A stretch of 64,000 nucleotides of DNA. Source: SKPS01 sp964469215 (GTDB lineage Bacteria; Bacteroidota; Bacteroidia; Bacteroidales; SKPS01). The translations under genes were made by a program, and so were the position numbers. Under the pieces are notes generated by a model. It saw only the letters and a list, made by a program, of their open reading frames with translations, searched no databases and had not been told where the DNA came from. This document shows positions 43,940 to 53,833 of this stretch, in pieces. Location of the stretch: contig CAYXYB010000001.1 of assembly GCA_964469215.1 (NCBI GenBank), positions 372,001 through 436,000 of the forward strand, given 5' to 3'. The first letter of the stretch is position 1. Each line of letters opens with the position of its first letter.

Positions 43940-45640
43940 ATGAATATGTTGAAACCCGCAGATAACAATGAAAACAGGTCATTGAATTTTATCGAGGCCA
44001 TCATTGAAGAAGACATCAGGCTTGGAACTTATGAAGGGAGGGTTCACACCCGGTTTCCGCCTGAACCCAACGGATATCTTCACATTGGACACGCCAAATC
44101 GATATGCCTGAATTTCGGACTGGCAGAGAAATATAACGGGAAGTGCAATCTTCGTTTCGACGATACAAATCCGGAGACAGAGGATACAGAGTATGTTGAC
44201 TCTATAAAGGAGGATGTATTGTGGCTTGGCTTTAAATGGCACAAGGAATTGTATGCATCAGACTATTTCGATCAGTTGTACGACTGGGCTGAGATGTTTA
44301 TAAGGGATGGGAAGGCTTATGTGGACGATCAGACTGCAGAGGAGATTTCACGCCAAAGGAAATCGCCAACGGAACCGGGTATAGAAAGCCCTTATCGCAA
44401 CAGGAGTATTGACGAGAATCTCGATCTTTTCAGAAGGATGCGTGATGGTGAATCCGGCGAGGGTGACCGTGTTTTGCGGGCAAAGATAGACATGAATTCA
44501 CCCAATATGCACATGCGTGATCCGGTTATGTACAGGATCCTTCACAAAGAGCATCATCGTACAGGGAACAAATGGTGCATATATCCTATGTATGACTGGG
44601 CTCACGGGCAGTCGGACTTTCTGGAAGGGATAACCCATTCAATCTGTACCCTTGAGTTTGAGGTTCACAGGCCGCTGTACGGCTGGTTTCTTGACCAGAT
44701 CACCTCGGGTACGTATAGGCCCAAGCAGCGTGAAATGGCCAGGCTGAACCTGAATTATACCGTAATGAGCAAGCGCAAATTGCTCAGGCTGGTGAAGGAG
44801 GGGTATGTTAATGGCTGGGATGATCCGAGGATGCCAACTATTTCGGGTTTAAGGAGAAGGGGATACACTCCTGAGGCTATAAGGATCTTTGCAGACAGGA
44901 TTGGCGTTGCCAAACGCGAGAATGTAATCGATACGGCATTCCTTGAACACTGCCTACGAGAAGACCTTAACAAACGTTCTCCCCGTGTGATGGTTGTTAT
45001 TGATCCGTTAAAAGTCATCATAACAAATTATCCTGATAATGAAAAAGATTTGCTTGATGCAGTGAATAATCCTGAAGATCCGACAGCAGGTTCCCGTAAA
45101 GTTCCTTTTAGCAGAGAGCTATATATCGAGCGGGATGATTTCATGGAAGATCCCCCAAAGAAATTTTTCAGGCTTGCACCCGGAAGGGAGGTGAGGCTCA
45201 GATACGGATATTTTATTACCTGCACAGATGTGGTCAAAGGCGAGGAAGGTGTGATAACTGAAATACACTGCACATACGATCCCGGGACACGTGGCGGTGA
45301 TGCACAGGATGGCAGGAAAGTGAAAGCGACACTCCATTGGGTGTCAGCAAAGGATGCAGTTCCGGTAGAGGTGCGGTTGTACGATCGCCTCTTCAGAGGA
45401 GAAAATCCTGAAGATTCAAATGAGGGTGAAGATTTTATCTCCAACCTGAACTCCGAATCACTGAAGGTCGGTAAGGCTTTTGCCGAACCCTCATTGGAAG
45501 AGGTTGCTCCTCTGCAACATTTTCAGTTTGAGCGGCTGGGATACTTTAATGTTGATCCGGACTCCGCACCGGGAAAACTTGTGTTCAACAGAACTGTGAC
45601 TTTGAAAGATGATTGGGCTAAAATAAGCGGAAAGGTATAG
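43940..45640 (+). CDS. glnS: glutaminyl-tRNA synthetase
   Basis: A 566-residue class I synthetase charging tRNA-Gln. The first signature is PPEPNGYLHIGHAKSI, the glutamine pocket region FRFDDTNP is seen as LRFDDTNPETED, and the KMSKS loop appears as TVMSKRKL near 275. The C-terminal beta-barrel anticodon domain ends LKDDWAKISGK, as in GlnRS and unlike GluRS. It implies direct glutaminylation. asd follows after 4 bp, so they share an operon. A second ATG two codons in is an alternative start. Confidence 0.96.
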   Translation: MNMLKPADNNENRSLNFIEAIIEEDIRLGTYEGRVHTRFPPEPNGYLHIGHAKSICLNFGLAEKYNGKCNLRFDDTNPETEDTEYVDSIKEDVLWLGFKWHKELYASDYFDQLYDWAEMFIRDGKAYVDDQTAEEISRQRKSPTEPGIESPYRNRSIDENLDLFRRMRDGESGEGDRVLRAKIDMNSPNMHMRDPVMYRILHKEHHRTGNKWCIYPMYDWAHGQSDFLEGITHSICTLEFEVHRPLYGWFLDQITSGTYRPKQREMARLNLNYTVMSKRKLLRLVKEGYVNGWDDPRMPTISGLRRRGYTPEAIRIFADRIGVAKRENVIDTAFLEHCLREDLNKRSPRVMVVIDPLKVIITNYPDNEKDLLDAVNNPEDPTAGSRKVPFSRELYIERDDFMEDPPKKFFRLAPGREVRLRYGYFITCTDVVKGEEGVITEIHCTYDPGTRGGDAQDGRKVKATLHWVSAKDAVPVEVRLYDRLFRGENPEDSNEGEDFISNLNSESLKVGKAFAEPSLEEVAPLQHFQFERLGYFNVDPDSAPGKLVFNRTVTLKDDWAKISGKV

Positions 45641-45644
45641 CACC

Positions 45645-46634
45645 ATGAGAATAGCGATTGTTGGCGCCACCGGCCTTGTCGGAAACAAAATGATCAGGCA
45701 GCTTGAATCATCAGGCTTACCTGTTGAAGTATGCATTCCTGTTGCATCATCCCGTTCTTATGGGAAAAAGCTTCAATGGAAAGGATCAGATATTGAGGTG
45801 GTTGGCATAGAGCAGGCACTTGCGATGAAACCCCATCTGGCTCTCTTCTCATGCGGTAGCGAAGCATCCCTTGAATATGCCCCGATGTTTGCAGGATCGG
45901 GATGCAGGGTTATCGACAACTCCTCAGCCTGGCGCAGAAAGCCGGATGTTCCTCTGGTGGTTCCCGAGGTGAATCCTGATGCTGTAAAAAAGGAGCACAT
46001 GATTATCGCAAACCCGAACTGCAGTACTATTCAACTCGTTGTTGTACTCCGTCCACTTCAGCATAATTTTGGAATAAAAAGGGTTGTTGTATCCACATAT
46101 CAGTCCGTTTCAGGGAGTGGCATCAAAGGGCTAAGGCAGCTTGCTGATGAACGTGCTGGTATTATCACCGAGCTCTGTTATCCCTATAGTATTGATCTTA
46201 ATGTGATCCCTCAGGGTGGAGGTTTCCTGCCGGGCGGCATTACAACCGAAGAGGATAAACTTATTTTTGAAACAAGGAAGATAATGAACCTTCCCAAACT
46301 GGCAATCTCTGCCACAGTAGTCCGTGTTCCAGTTAACTTCAGCCATTGCGAGTCTGTAAATGTTGAATTTCCGGTGAAGGTAACACCATCACAGATCATT
46401 GAAGTGCTTGAAAAAGCACCGGGGATTATTGTAGAGGATAATCCGGCAGAGCAGATATATCCGATGCCTGTAAATGTAACGGGACGTGATGAGGTTTTTG
46501 TTGGAAGAGTCAGGCAGGACGCATCCCTGGAAACGGCTGCTGACATGTGGATTGTTGCTGACAATGTTTTGAAAGGGGCCGCGACAAATGCCGTTCAGAT
46601 TGCAAAGTTGATGTATGAAGGAGGACTTATATAA
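45645..46634 (+). CDS. asd: aspartate-semialdehyde dehydrogenase
   Basis: A 329-residue Asd reducing aspartyl phosphate on the way to lysine, threonine, methionine and diaminopimelate. The NADP motif is IVGATGLVGNKM, the catalytic cysteine is in NPNCSTIQLV near 128, and GSGIKGLRQL and the catalytic histidine region RVPVNFSHCESVNVEF follow. Length is standard. Tightly linked to glnS upstream; the peptidase gene follows 17 bp later. Confidence 0.96.
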   Translation: MRIAIVGATGLVGNKMIRQLESSGLPVEVCIPVASSRSYGKKLQWKGSDIEVVGIEQALAMKPHLALFSCGSEASLEYAPMFAGSGCRVIDNSSAWRRKPDVPLVVPEVNPDAVKKEHMIIANPNCSTIQLVVVLRPLQHNFGIKRVVVSTYQSVSGSGIKGLRQLADERAGIITELCYPYSIDLNVIPQGGGFLPGGITTEEDKLIFETRKIMNLPKLAISATVVRVPVNFSHCESVNVEFPVKVTPSQIIEVLEKAPGIIVEDNPAEQIYPMPVNVTGRDEVFVGRVRQDASLETAADMWIVADNVLKGAATNAVQIAKLMYEGGLI

Positions 46635-46651
46635 AAAAACGACATCAAAAT

Positions 46652-47956
46652 ATGAAACACAACCGTATCCAGAGGATAATCCTCGTTTGTGCCTTTATTC
46701 TGATTTCCTCATCCACGGAGGCGCAGATCTTCAGGCAACGCAAGCTCAGGAATCTGCCAGGTGTGGTTTCTGTAGAGAAGTTACAGCGTGGCGCTCATTT
46801 CAGGAGTAAATACCTAGTAATGTTTGAGCAACCTGTTGATCATGATGATACCTCTGCCGGAACATTCAGCCAGAGGGTTTTTGTGTTTCATAAAAGCTTC
46901 AGCCGGCCGGTTGTTTTCACTGCAGAAGGATACAGTGCCGAATATGCTGAACAACGCCGGTACACTGATGAAATCTCTTCAATATTCCGCACCAACCAGA
47001 TTGTTGTGGAACATCGTTATTTCGGCAGGTCATTACCCGACAGTCTGGATTGGGATCATTTGACCGTTGAAAATGCTGCTGCTGATCATCATAAGGTAAT
47101 TCAATCTTTCAAAACCCTCTACCCCGGAAGGTGGCTTTCCACCGGCATCAGCAAAGGTGGAACAACTGCCATGATACATAAAGTACTTTATCCTGACGAT
47201 GTAGAAATAACCGTCCCGTATGTGGCTCCCCTGAATTTCGGTTTAGCTGATGGCAGACATGAAGTCTTTGTTTATACCAACGCTTTGCCCGAATACAGAA
47301 ACCCAATAAATGCATTTCAGACCCAGGTTCTTTTGCGGCGCGATTCTATCATGCCCAGGTTAAAACAGTATGTTGAAGGAAACAAACTTACTTTTAAGAT
47401 AGGGCTGGATGAACTTTATGACTACCTGGTTCTGGAGTATGCATTTTCATTCTATCAGTGGGGTCTGGATGTGAACACCATACCCTGGGATGGTGGTACT
47501 TATGATCAGTTTTTTAATCACCTTGTCACTGTCGCACCACCTGAATATTTTGCTGTTGAATCTTATGATGAGTACCTGCCTTTCTTTGTGCAGGCTGCGC
47601 GACAGCTTGGTTACTACGGATATGAGATCAAGCCATTCTGGGATCTGATGACCATTACAACAACAGAGGGATATCTTCAGCGTATATTTCTGCCTGACAG
47701 CATACAGTACACCTTTGATCCTTCAATTTCATACCGTATTCAGAATTATATAGAAACAGAAGACCCGAAAATGATCTTTATCTATGGGGAATGGGATCCA
47801 TGGAGTGCATCTGCGGTTGTTTTTGACTGGCGTGAGAAGAAAAATATGCTGAAGATAGTTAAACCCCGCGGCAGCCATCTTACACGCATCAGTAATCTGC
47901 CTGAATCCCAGAGGAAGCAGGTGCTTGATCTGCTGGAGAAGTGGCTGTATCAATAG
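46652..47956 (+). CDS. secreted serine peptidase, S28/S37-like
   Basis: A 434-residue exported protein (signal peptide about 1-24, ending STEAQ). It has an alpha/beta-hydrolase layout like the PS-10/S37 tripeptidyl aminopeptidases: VEHRYFGRSLPDS near 128, the nucleophile elbow GISKGGTTAM near 165, and near the C-terminus IYGEWDPWSA (Asp) and RGSHLTRI (His). It likely trims prolyl or tripeptide N-termini in the periplasm or outside. It ends the glnS-asd run and is convergent with purF. Confidence 0.85.
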   Translation: MKHNRIQRIILVCAFILISSSTEAQIFRQRKLRNLPGVVSVEKLQRGAHFRSKYLVMFEQPVDHDDTSAGTFSQRVFVFHKSFSRPVVFTAEGYSAEYAEQRRYTDEISSIFRTNQIVVEHRYFGRSLPDSLDWDHLTVENAAADHHKVIQSFKTLYPGRWLSTGISKGGTTAMIHKVLYPDDVEITVPYVAPLNFGLADGRHEVFVYTNALPEYRNPINAFQTQVLLRRDSIMPRLKQYVEGNKLTFKIGLDELYDYLVLEYAFSFYQWGLDVNTIPWDGGTYDQFFNHLVTVAPPEYFAVESYDEYLPFFVQAARQLGYYGYEIKPFWDLMTITTTEGYLQRIFLPDSIQYTFDPSISYRIQNYIETEDPKMIFIYGEWDPWSASAVVFDWREKKNMLKIVKPRGSHLTRISNLPESQRKQVLDLLEKWLYQ

Positions 47957-47969
47957 AGCAAACTAACTG

Positions 47970-49877
47970 TCACCATTGATAGGCACGTTGATTTCGCTGT
48001 TCGATGTAATTTATGAAAGATTTGTTAACCACTTTGTTTCCACCGGGTGTGGGGTAGTTTCCGGTAAAATACCAGTCGCCCGTATTATCCGGGCATGCAG
48101 CATGCAGGTCTTCGATAGTCTGATAAATTATTTCAACTTTGGCATGGGTCTTTTCCGGAGTCAGAATTTTGGCAATACGGGCAGTTATCTCGAAAGTTTT
48201 CAGAGGTTTATAGATTTCTTTTACATAGTTGACCATTTCTTCTTTGGGCAGGTTGGCCTGGGCTTTACATTTGTTGTAAACTTCTGTTATAATATTGTCT
48301 AGCTTGCGTTCGCGCAACAATTCGATGGCGGCCCTGAAAGCAATGAATTCGCTTAGCTTTGCCATGTCTATACCATAGCAGTCTGGATACCTGATCTGGG
48401 GTGCAGAAGAAACGATAATGATCTTGTAAGGTTTTAGCCTGTCGAGAATTCTGATGATGCTTTGTTTGAGGGTTGTGCCCCGTACAATGCTGTCATCGAG
48501 AACAACAAGTGTGTCAACATCATCTTTTACTGAGCCGTATGTTACATCATACACATGGGTGGCAAGGTCATCACGCAAACTTTCCTGGGCGATGAAGGTG
48601 CGGATTTTTACATCTTTAATGGCAATACGCTCAATTCTGGGGCGCAGGGTGAATATCTCATCCAGCACCTTTTCGTCCAGAAGCCCTTTTGACTGCAGTA
48701 TCTGTTCTTTCTTGCGTTTATCGCAGTAATCATAAAGCTCCTCCGAGAAGCCCCTGAAAGCTACTGCAGCGGTATTGGGGATATAACTGAAGACTGTATC
48801 GCGCAGGTTATAGTTGACAGCTTTCAGAACAGCGGAAGCCAGCCTCCGTCCGAGCTCTTTCCTCTCTTTGTATATTTGCTGGTCGGTTCCGCGACTGAAA
48901 TATATCCTTTCAAAGGAACAACTTTTGCGTTCGAGGGGTTTTGTAAACTGAACATGATGAAAGTCGCCGTTGCGTTTTATTATCACAGCATGGCCGGGCT
49001 TTATCTCCTGGATAAGTTTGTACTCCACATCAAAGGCAGTCTGAATCACAGGACGTTCGGAGGTAACCACAACGATCTCATCATTTTTGAAAAAGAAAGC
49101 TGGCCGTATTCCTGAAGGATCACGAATGACAAAGGCATCACCATGCCCCAGCATCCCGGCAATGGTATATCCTCCATCCCAATGCTTTGATGCACGTGAC
49201 AGGATGTTCTTCACATCAAGATCCGCAGCAATCAGAGGGGATATATCCTTCTTGGAGTGCCCCATCGATTTGAAATGACTGAAAAGCTTTTCATTCTCCT
49301 CATCAACAAAGTGCCCGATTTTTTCAAGAACAGTAATTGTATCTGTTGTCTCAATGGGATGTTGACCCAGATTTACCAAGGTGTTGAAGAGCTCATCAAC
49401 ATTGGTCAGGTTGAAGTTACCTGCAAGGATTATGGTGCGTGACTTCCAGTTGTTGTGCCTGATAAACGGGTGAACACTCTCAATGTCGTTTTTGCCGAAT
49501 GTGCCATACCTCAGATGACCAAGAAAGAGCTCTCCGGCAAAATCGGCATTCTCTCTCAGCCAGTTGATATCGTGCATCCTGGAAGGATTTTTCTCGCACA
49601 ACTGATCGTAATGCCGGTATATCTCAGCAAAGATATCTTTTATGGGTGTGTTGCTGTTGGATCTTTTGCGGTGATAGTAGTTTTTCCCGGGCGCAAGGTT
49701 TAGTTTAACGCTTACAAGACCTGCTCCGTCCTGCCCACGGTTGTGTTGCTTTTCCATTAAAAGGTACATCTTGTTGAGCCCGTAAAGGCTCGTCCCGTAT
49801 CGGGCCAGGTAATATTCAAGAGGTTTAAGCAACCGCACAAGGGCAATACCGCATTCGTGCTTTATTTGTTCGCTCAT
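47970..49877 (-). CDS. purF: amidophosphoribosyltransferase, long Bacteroidota form
   Basis: A 635-residue PurF-type protein starting purine synthesis from PRPP and glutamine. The Ntn glutaminase part has the nucleophile in HECGIALVR (Cys9, after an 8-residue N-terminal extension that would have to be removed) and QHNRGQDGAGLVS. The phosphoribosyltransferase loop is VVLDDSIVRGTTLKQS near 480. It is about 130 residues longer than classical PurF, as in a Bacteroidota-specific clade that often coexists with a standard PurF, so it could be a paralogue with a modified role. Confidence 0.85.
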   Translation of the reverse strand: MSEQIKHECGIALVRLLKPLEYYLARYGTSLYGLNKMYLLMEKQHNRGQDGAGLVSVKLNLAPGKNYYHRKRSNSNTPIKDIFAEIYRHYDQLCEKNPSRMHDINWLRENADFAGELFLGHLRYGTFGKNDIESVHPFIRHNNWKSRTIILAGNFNLTNVDELFNTLVNLGQHPIETTDTITVLEKIGHFVDEENEKLFSHFKSMGHSKKDISPLIAADLDVKNILSRASKHWDGGYTIAGMLGHGDAFVIRDPSGIRPAFFFKNDEIVVVTSERPVIQTAFDVEYKLIQEIKPGHAVIIKRNGDFHHVQFTKPLERKSCSFERIYFSRGTDQQIYKERKELGRRLASAVLKAVNYNLRDTVFSYIPNTAAVAFRGFSEELYDYCDKRKKEQILQSKGLLDEKVLDEIFTLRPRIERIAIKDVKIRTFIAQESLRDDLATHVYDVTYGSVKDDVDTLVVLDDSIVRGTTLKQSIIRILDRLKPYKIIIVSSAPQIRYPDCYGIDMAKLSEFIAFRAAIELLRERKLDNIITEVYNKCKAQANLPKEEMVNYVKEIYKPLKTFEITARIAKILTPEKTHAKVEIIYQTIEDLHAACPDNTGDWYFTGNYPTPGGNKVVNKSFINYIEQRNQRAYQW

Positions 49878-49898
49878 CTTCCGTTAGCTGTTAAGATG

Positions 49899-49906
49899 CA
49901 AAAGTA
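49899..49906 (-). promoter_or_regulatory. -7 box of purF
   Basis: TACTTTTG on the minus strand matches TAnnTTTG, 21 bp before the purF start codon. Confidence 0.5.
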
Positions 49907-50235
49907 GTCTTTTTCCATGACCTGAAAAATTCAACCATTTAATGGCAGTTTCTTTTTTTGAGGTGCTAGCCCCCGAAATGCAACAGAGTTCAAAGGTCTG
50001 GATGAAATACCCCTTCAGGGTTGCTATTGGCATCAGCTATTGATGTAATCAACTATCTTAAACCTTATTGCACAATGCTTCAGTAGCTAAGTCCCGCTAC
50101 GAATAGGTGCATTTAGGGTGCCCTATTCTAAACATTGTGGATAGTATTGCTCCTCGAATATGCACACATTATTGGCATCGCCTCAAAAAAAGATTTGGCC
50201 CTTTAAATCAAATTTAAAAGATATACCGGCTGGTA

Positions 50236-50262
50236 TTTGAAACTTTGGAAACACTATTTTTG
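50236..50262 (+). promoter_or_regulatory. predicted purH promoter
   Basis: TTTG at 50236-50239 and TATTTTTG at 50255-50262 are 15 bp apart. The leader to the start at 50376 would be about 110 nt; no purine riboswitch-like structure was evident. Confidence 0.5.
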
Positions 50263-50375
50263 CAAAAAACAGTTGATATTTTTCTCTGACTAAGCTTTCG
50301 GGATTTTCTGGTCTGAAAAACCCGAAAAACAAAGGGTATTATCAATTGCAATGCAAAGGATTAATCAATAAAGAA

Positions 50376-51890
50376 ATGAAAAGAATTAAAACAGCACTTA
50401 TTTCGGTATGGGACAAGGATGGTCTTGAGCCGTTGCTTAAGATGATGAAGTTGCTGGACATAAAAATTTACAGTACCGGCGGAACCTATGAATATATCCG
50501 TAGTACAGGGATTGAGGTTACTTCTGTTGAAGAACTTACAGGATACCCCTCTGTTTTCGGCGGAAGGGTTAAAACCCTTCACCCTTCTGTTATGGGAGGA
50601 ATACTTTTCAGAAGAGACAATCCTGAAGACCTCGAAGATTGCAGAAAATATTCGGTTCCACCGATTGACCTTGTAGTAGTTGATCTCTATCCGTTCAGGG
50701 CAACTGTGGAGGCAGGCAAAGCCGATGAAGAGGTAATAGAGAAGATAGACATCGGCGGGATATCTCTGATACGTGCAGCAGCCAAGAATTTCAGGGATGT
50801 TGTGGTGATACCCGGCAAGGCTGGATATTCAGAGCTTTTTGCCATCCTTGAAAATGGTGCACTCACATCAGAAGAGATGCGCCGCAAGCTTGCTGCAAAA
50901 GCATTTGATGTTTCATCCGGTTACGATACGGATATTTATAGGTACTTTTCATCCGGGATGGAATCCCCTTCATTGAAGATCAGTTCAGCAAATGTAATGG
51001 AACTCCGTTATGGTGAAAATCCTCACCAACGGGGCTATTTCTATGGGGATTATTCCCGGAAAATGGAACAGCTTCATGGAAAAGTCTTGTCATACAATAA
51101 CCTGCTCGACATTGACGCTGCTATGAAGATCATGGAGGAATTCACTGAACCTACAGTCGCTATTCTGAAACATAACAACGCATGCGGCCTGGCCAGCCGT
51201 GAAAACCTCTCAGAGGCATGGAGTGCTGCTCTGGAGGCAGATCCGCTGTCTGCCTTTGGGGGTATTATAATTCTTAACCGCCGCGTTGAAATTGATGTTG
51301 CTGAAAAAATCAGCGAAATCTTTTTCGAGGTGATAATTGCTCCTGAATTTAAACCCGAAGCCTTTGAAATACTTGCAAAGAAGAAAAACAGGATCATTCT
51401 CAGATCTATCAGTGATAGCGGTTTTACACAACCACTGAGAAATGTACTCAACGGATACCTGGTTCAGGATGCAGATGTTGCGGGCACAGAGTACCCGGAG
51501 TTCAGATCTGTTACAAACCGCCAACCTGATGAAAGAGAGATGTTGGACCTGATGTTTGCAAACAAGATAGTAAAGCATTCCAAATCAAACGCCATCGTTC
51601 TGGTTATCAACAGGCAACTGATTGGTTCAGGTACAGGTCAGACATCACGTATTGATGCCATGAAACAAGCCATTGCCAAAGCAAGAGCCTTTAGCCTGCC
51701 TCTGGAAGGTGCAGTAGTTGCCTCTGATGCATTTTTTCCTTTTCCTGATAACGTAGAAGTTGCATGGCAGGCAGGAATCCGCTCGGTGATTCAGCCGGGA
51801 GGCTCTGTAAGGGATCAGGATTCAATAGATTTTTGCAATGAACATGATATTGCAATGGTTTTTACAGGCAAACGACATTTTAAACATTAA
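50376..51890 (+). CDS. purH: bifunctional AICAR transformylase / IMP cyclohydrolase
   Basis: A 504-residue PurH doing the last two steps of IMP synthesis. From ATG 50376 it begins MKRIKTALISVWDKDGLEPL, matching the family start better than an ATG ten codons earlier. The IMP cyclohydrolase domain contains IYSTGGTYEYI and GGRVKTLHPSVMGGIL; the transformylase domain contains LRYGENPHQRGYFY, the catalytic KHNNACG and LSAFGGIIILN, ending FTGKRHFKH. 10-formyl-THF from Fhs is its co-substrate. mreB follows 55 bp later with its own promoter box. Confidence 0.97.
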   Translation: MKRIKTALISVWDKDGLEPLLKMMKLLDIKIYSTGGTYEYIRSTGIEVTSVEELTGYPSVFGGRVKTLHPSVMGGILFRRDNPEDLEDCRKYSVPPIDLVVVDLYPFRATVEAGKADEEVIEKIDIGGISLIRAAAKNFRDVVVIPGKAGYSELFAILENGALTSEEMRRKLAAKAFDVSSGYDTDIYRYFSSGMESPSLKISSANVMELRYGENPHQRGYFYGDYSRKMEQLHGKVLSYNNLLDIDAAMKIMEEFTEPTVAILKHNNACGLASRENLSEAWSAALEADPLSAFGGIIILNRRVEIDVAEKISEIFFEVIIAPEFKPEAFEILAKKKNRIILRSISDSGFTQPLRNVLNGYLVQDADVAGTEYPEFRSVTNRQPDEREMLDLMFANKIVKHSKSNAIVLVINRQLIGSGTGQTSRIDAMKQAIAKARAFSLPLEGAVVASDAFFPFPDNVEVAWQAGIRSVIQPGGSVRDQDSIDFCNEHDIAMVFTGKRHFKH

Positions 51891-51896
51891 AATTCA

Positions 51897-51904
51897 TACA
51901 TTTG
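51897..51904 (+). promoter_or_regulatory. -7 box of mreBCD
   Basis: TACATTTG matches TAnnTTTG, 41 bp before the mreB start codon, just after the purH stop. Confidence 0.5.
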
Positions 51905-51945
51905 CCGGTGTAAAATTTAAATAACTTACAAACAAAGATATCCTG

Positions 51946-52968
51946 ATGGGATTATTATCTTTTTTTACCAAAGAGATCGCAATAGACCTGGGTACTGCCA
52001 ACACCATTATCATTCAGAATGACAAGGTTGTTGTTGATGAACCCTCAATTGTTGCCGTTGATCGAATTACCGACAAGATTATTGCTGTTGGGAAGAAAGC
52101 CATGATGATGCATGGCAAGACTCACGATAACATTAAGACCATTAAGCCTTTACGCGATGGTGTAATTGCCGATTTCAAGGCGGCTGAGTTTATGATACGG
52201 GAGATGATCAAGATGACGGAGAATAAACGTTATCTGTTTCCTCCCAGCCTCAAGATGGTTGTCTGCATACCGTCGGGCATCACCGAAGTAGAGGAGCGTG
52301 CTGTTCGTGATTCGGCACAGCAGGCTGGCGCAAAAGAGGTCAAGCTTATCCATGAACCTATGGCAGCAGCCATCGGTATCGGGCTTGATGTGCTTGAACC
52401 GATTGGCAACATGATCATAGATATCGGTGGAGGCACCAGCGAAATAGCAGTGATTGCCCTTGGGGGTATTGTGAACAATAAGTCGATTCGTATCGCGGGT
52501 GATGATTTTAACATGGATATTATAGAATATATCCGGAAGCAGCATAATATCAACATTGGCGAACGTACTGCAGAGAGGATCAAGATCGAAGTGGGTGCTG
52601 CTCTGCCTGAGATAGATAATCCTCCACCTGATCTGGCTGTCCATGGGCGGGATATGCTTACGGGGATACCCAAGGAGATCATGGTCTCTTATCCTGAAAT
52701 TGCACACTGCCTCGACAAGTCGATACTTAAGATTGAAGCTGCCGTGCTTTCGACCCTGGAGATGACACCACCTGAGCTGGCAGCCGACATTTACCGCACC
52801 GGCATATACCTTGCCGGTGGAGGATCGCTGTTGCGAGGTCTCGACAAGAGAATACACAACAAAACCAAGCTTCCGGTACACACAGCTGAAGACCCTTTGA
52901 GAGCAGTAGCACGCGGAACAGCTATTGCACTGAAAAATTTCGACAACTTCAGTTTCCTTATACAGTAA
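51946..52968 (+). CDS. mreB: rod shape-determining protein MreB
   Basis: A 340-residue actin-like ATPase. IAIDLGTANTII is the phosphate-1 loop, PLRDGVIADFKAAEFMIREMI, IDIGGGTSEIAVIALGGIV (phosphate-2) and LAGGGSLLRGLDKRI (adenosine motif) are typical. It forms membrane filaments that guide lateral peptidoglycan synthesis. First of the mreBCD run; mreC starts 31 bp later. Its presence predicts a rod-shaped cell. Confidence 0.98.
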   Translation: MGLLSFFTKEIAIDLGTANTIIIQNDKVVVDEPSIVAVDRITDKIIAVGKKAMMMHGKTHDNIKTIKPLRDGVIADFKAAEFMIREMIKMTENKRYLFPPSLKMVVCIPSGITEVEERAVRDSAQQAGAKEVKLIHEPMAAAIGIGLDVLEPIGNMIIDIGGGTSEIAVIALGGIVNNKSIRIAGDDFNMDIIEYIRKQHNINIGERTAERIKIEVGAALPEIDNPPPDLAVHGRDMLTGIPKEIMVSYPEIAHCLDKSILKIEAAVLSTLEMTPPELAADIYRTGIYLAGGGSLLRGLDKRIHNKTKLPVHTAEDPLRAVARGTAIALKNFDNFSFLIQ

Positions 52969-52999
52969 GGTGTCAACCTGCTCAAAATGACATGCACTG

Positions 53000-53833
53000 A
53001 TGCACCGCCTTATTGCATTTCTGCTCAAGAGATATACCCTCATCCTCTTCATTATTCTGGAGGTGGTTGCAGTTACAATTGTCGTAAGCCAGAATAACTA
53101 TCACAAGACCGCATACCACCAAGGTGTTACCGATTTTGCCGGTGCAACATATAAAGTGTGGTCGGATATTACAGGATACTTCTCACTGAAGAAACAGAAC
53201 AGAAAACTGGCCGAAGAGAACGCAGAACTTCATAACAGGTTGAAAAGCTCCTTCCGGGCTTCGGATAAAAAAATCTTCGTCTGGAATGACACTTTGTACC
53301 AGCAACAGTTTCAGTATGTAAGCGCACAGATTGTGAATGCTTCAGTGAACCGTAAGAAGAATTTCATCGTGATCAATAAAGGGAGCAACCAGGGAATCGA
53401 TTATGATATGGGTGTTATTTCCACTGATGGTATCGTTGGAATGGTTAAAAGTGTGTCACCCAATTTTGCACTTATCATACCTGTTATTAATATCGATGCC
53501 AGCATTGCTGCCAGACTTAAAAGCAATGACCAGAATGGCATTGTGAAATGGGACGGTAAGCATTTCAGTCACGGAATTATGAAGGGCATCCCGGGACATA
53601 TTGAGATAGAAAAGGGAGATACCATCATCACCAGCGGACAATCACTCTTTTTTCCTGAAGGAATAATTATAGGATATGTTGATGATTTTACCAGAAACCG
53701 AAGCGATAACTTTTATACTATAAGGCTGGGTTTTTCAGTCGACTTCAACAGCCTGAATCACGTATATGTGATCAGGAACCTTATGGCTGAGGAACAGATC
53801 AAGCTTCTAAAGATCATTGAGGATGAACAGTAG
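53000..53833 (+). CDS. mreC: rod shape-determining protein MreC
   Basis: A 277-residue bitopic protein. One membrane helix at about 11-32 is followed by a coiled coil (about 62-92, KKQNRKLAEENAELHNRLK) and the two-barrel periplasmic domain with IVNASVNRKKNFIVINKGSN, GMVKSVSPNFALIIPVIN and TSGQSLFFPEGIIIGYVDD. MreC links MreB filaments to the cell-wall synthases. It overlaps mreD by 11 bp. Confidence 0.95.
   Translation: MHRLIAFLLKRYTLILFIILEVVAVTIVVSQNNYHKTAYHQGVTDFAGATYKVWSDITGYFSLKKQNRKLAEENAELHNRLKSSFRASDKKIFVWNDTLYQQQFQYVSAQIVNASVNRKKNFIVINKGSNQGIDYDMGVISTDGIVGMVKSVSPNFALIIPVINIDASIAARLKSNDQNGIVKWDGKHFSHGIMKGIPGHIEIEKGDTIITSGQSLFFPEGIIIGYVDDFTRNRSDNFYTIRLGFSVDFNSLNHVYVIRNLMAEEQIKLLKIIEDEQ

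Larger units (their letters stand above)
49878..50345. repeat. non-coding region resembling a dispersed element
   Basis: 468 bp without a gene. Bases from about 49970 to 50200 (starting GCCCCCGAAATGCAACAGAG, including TACCCCTTCAGGGTTGCTAT and CTAAGTCCCGCTACGAATAG) resemble non-coding interspersed sequences seen in many Bacteroidota genomes. Base use differs from the flanking AT-rich spacer. The match is from memory and no terminal repeats were seen. The remainder is the promoter region of purH and purF. Confidence 0.35.

Noticed and set aside
52150..53052. 300-codon antisense ORF over mreB
   Set aside because: It is a shadow of mreB codon use, has no domain-like pattern and no plausible start signal.
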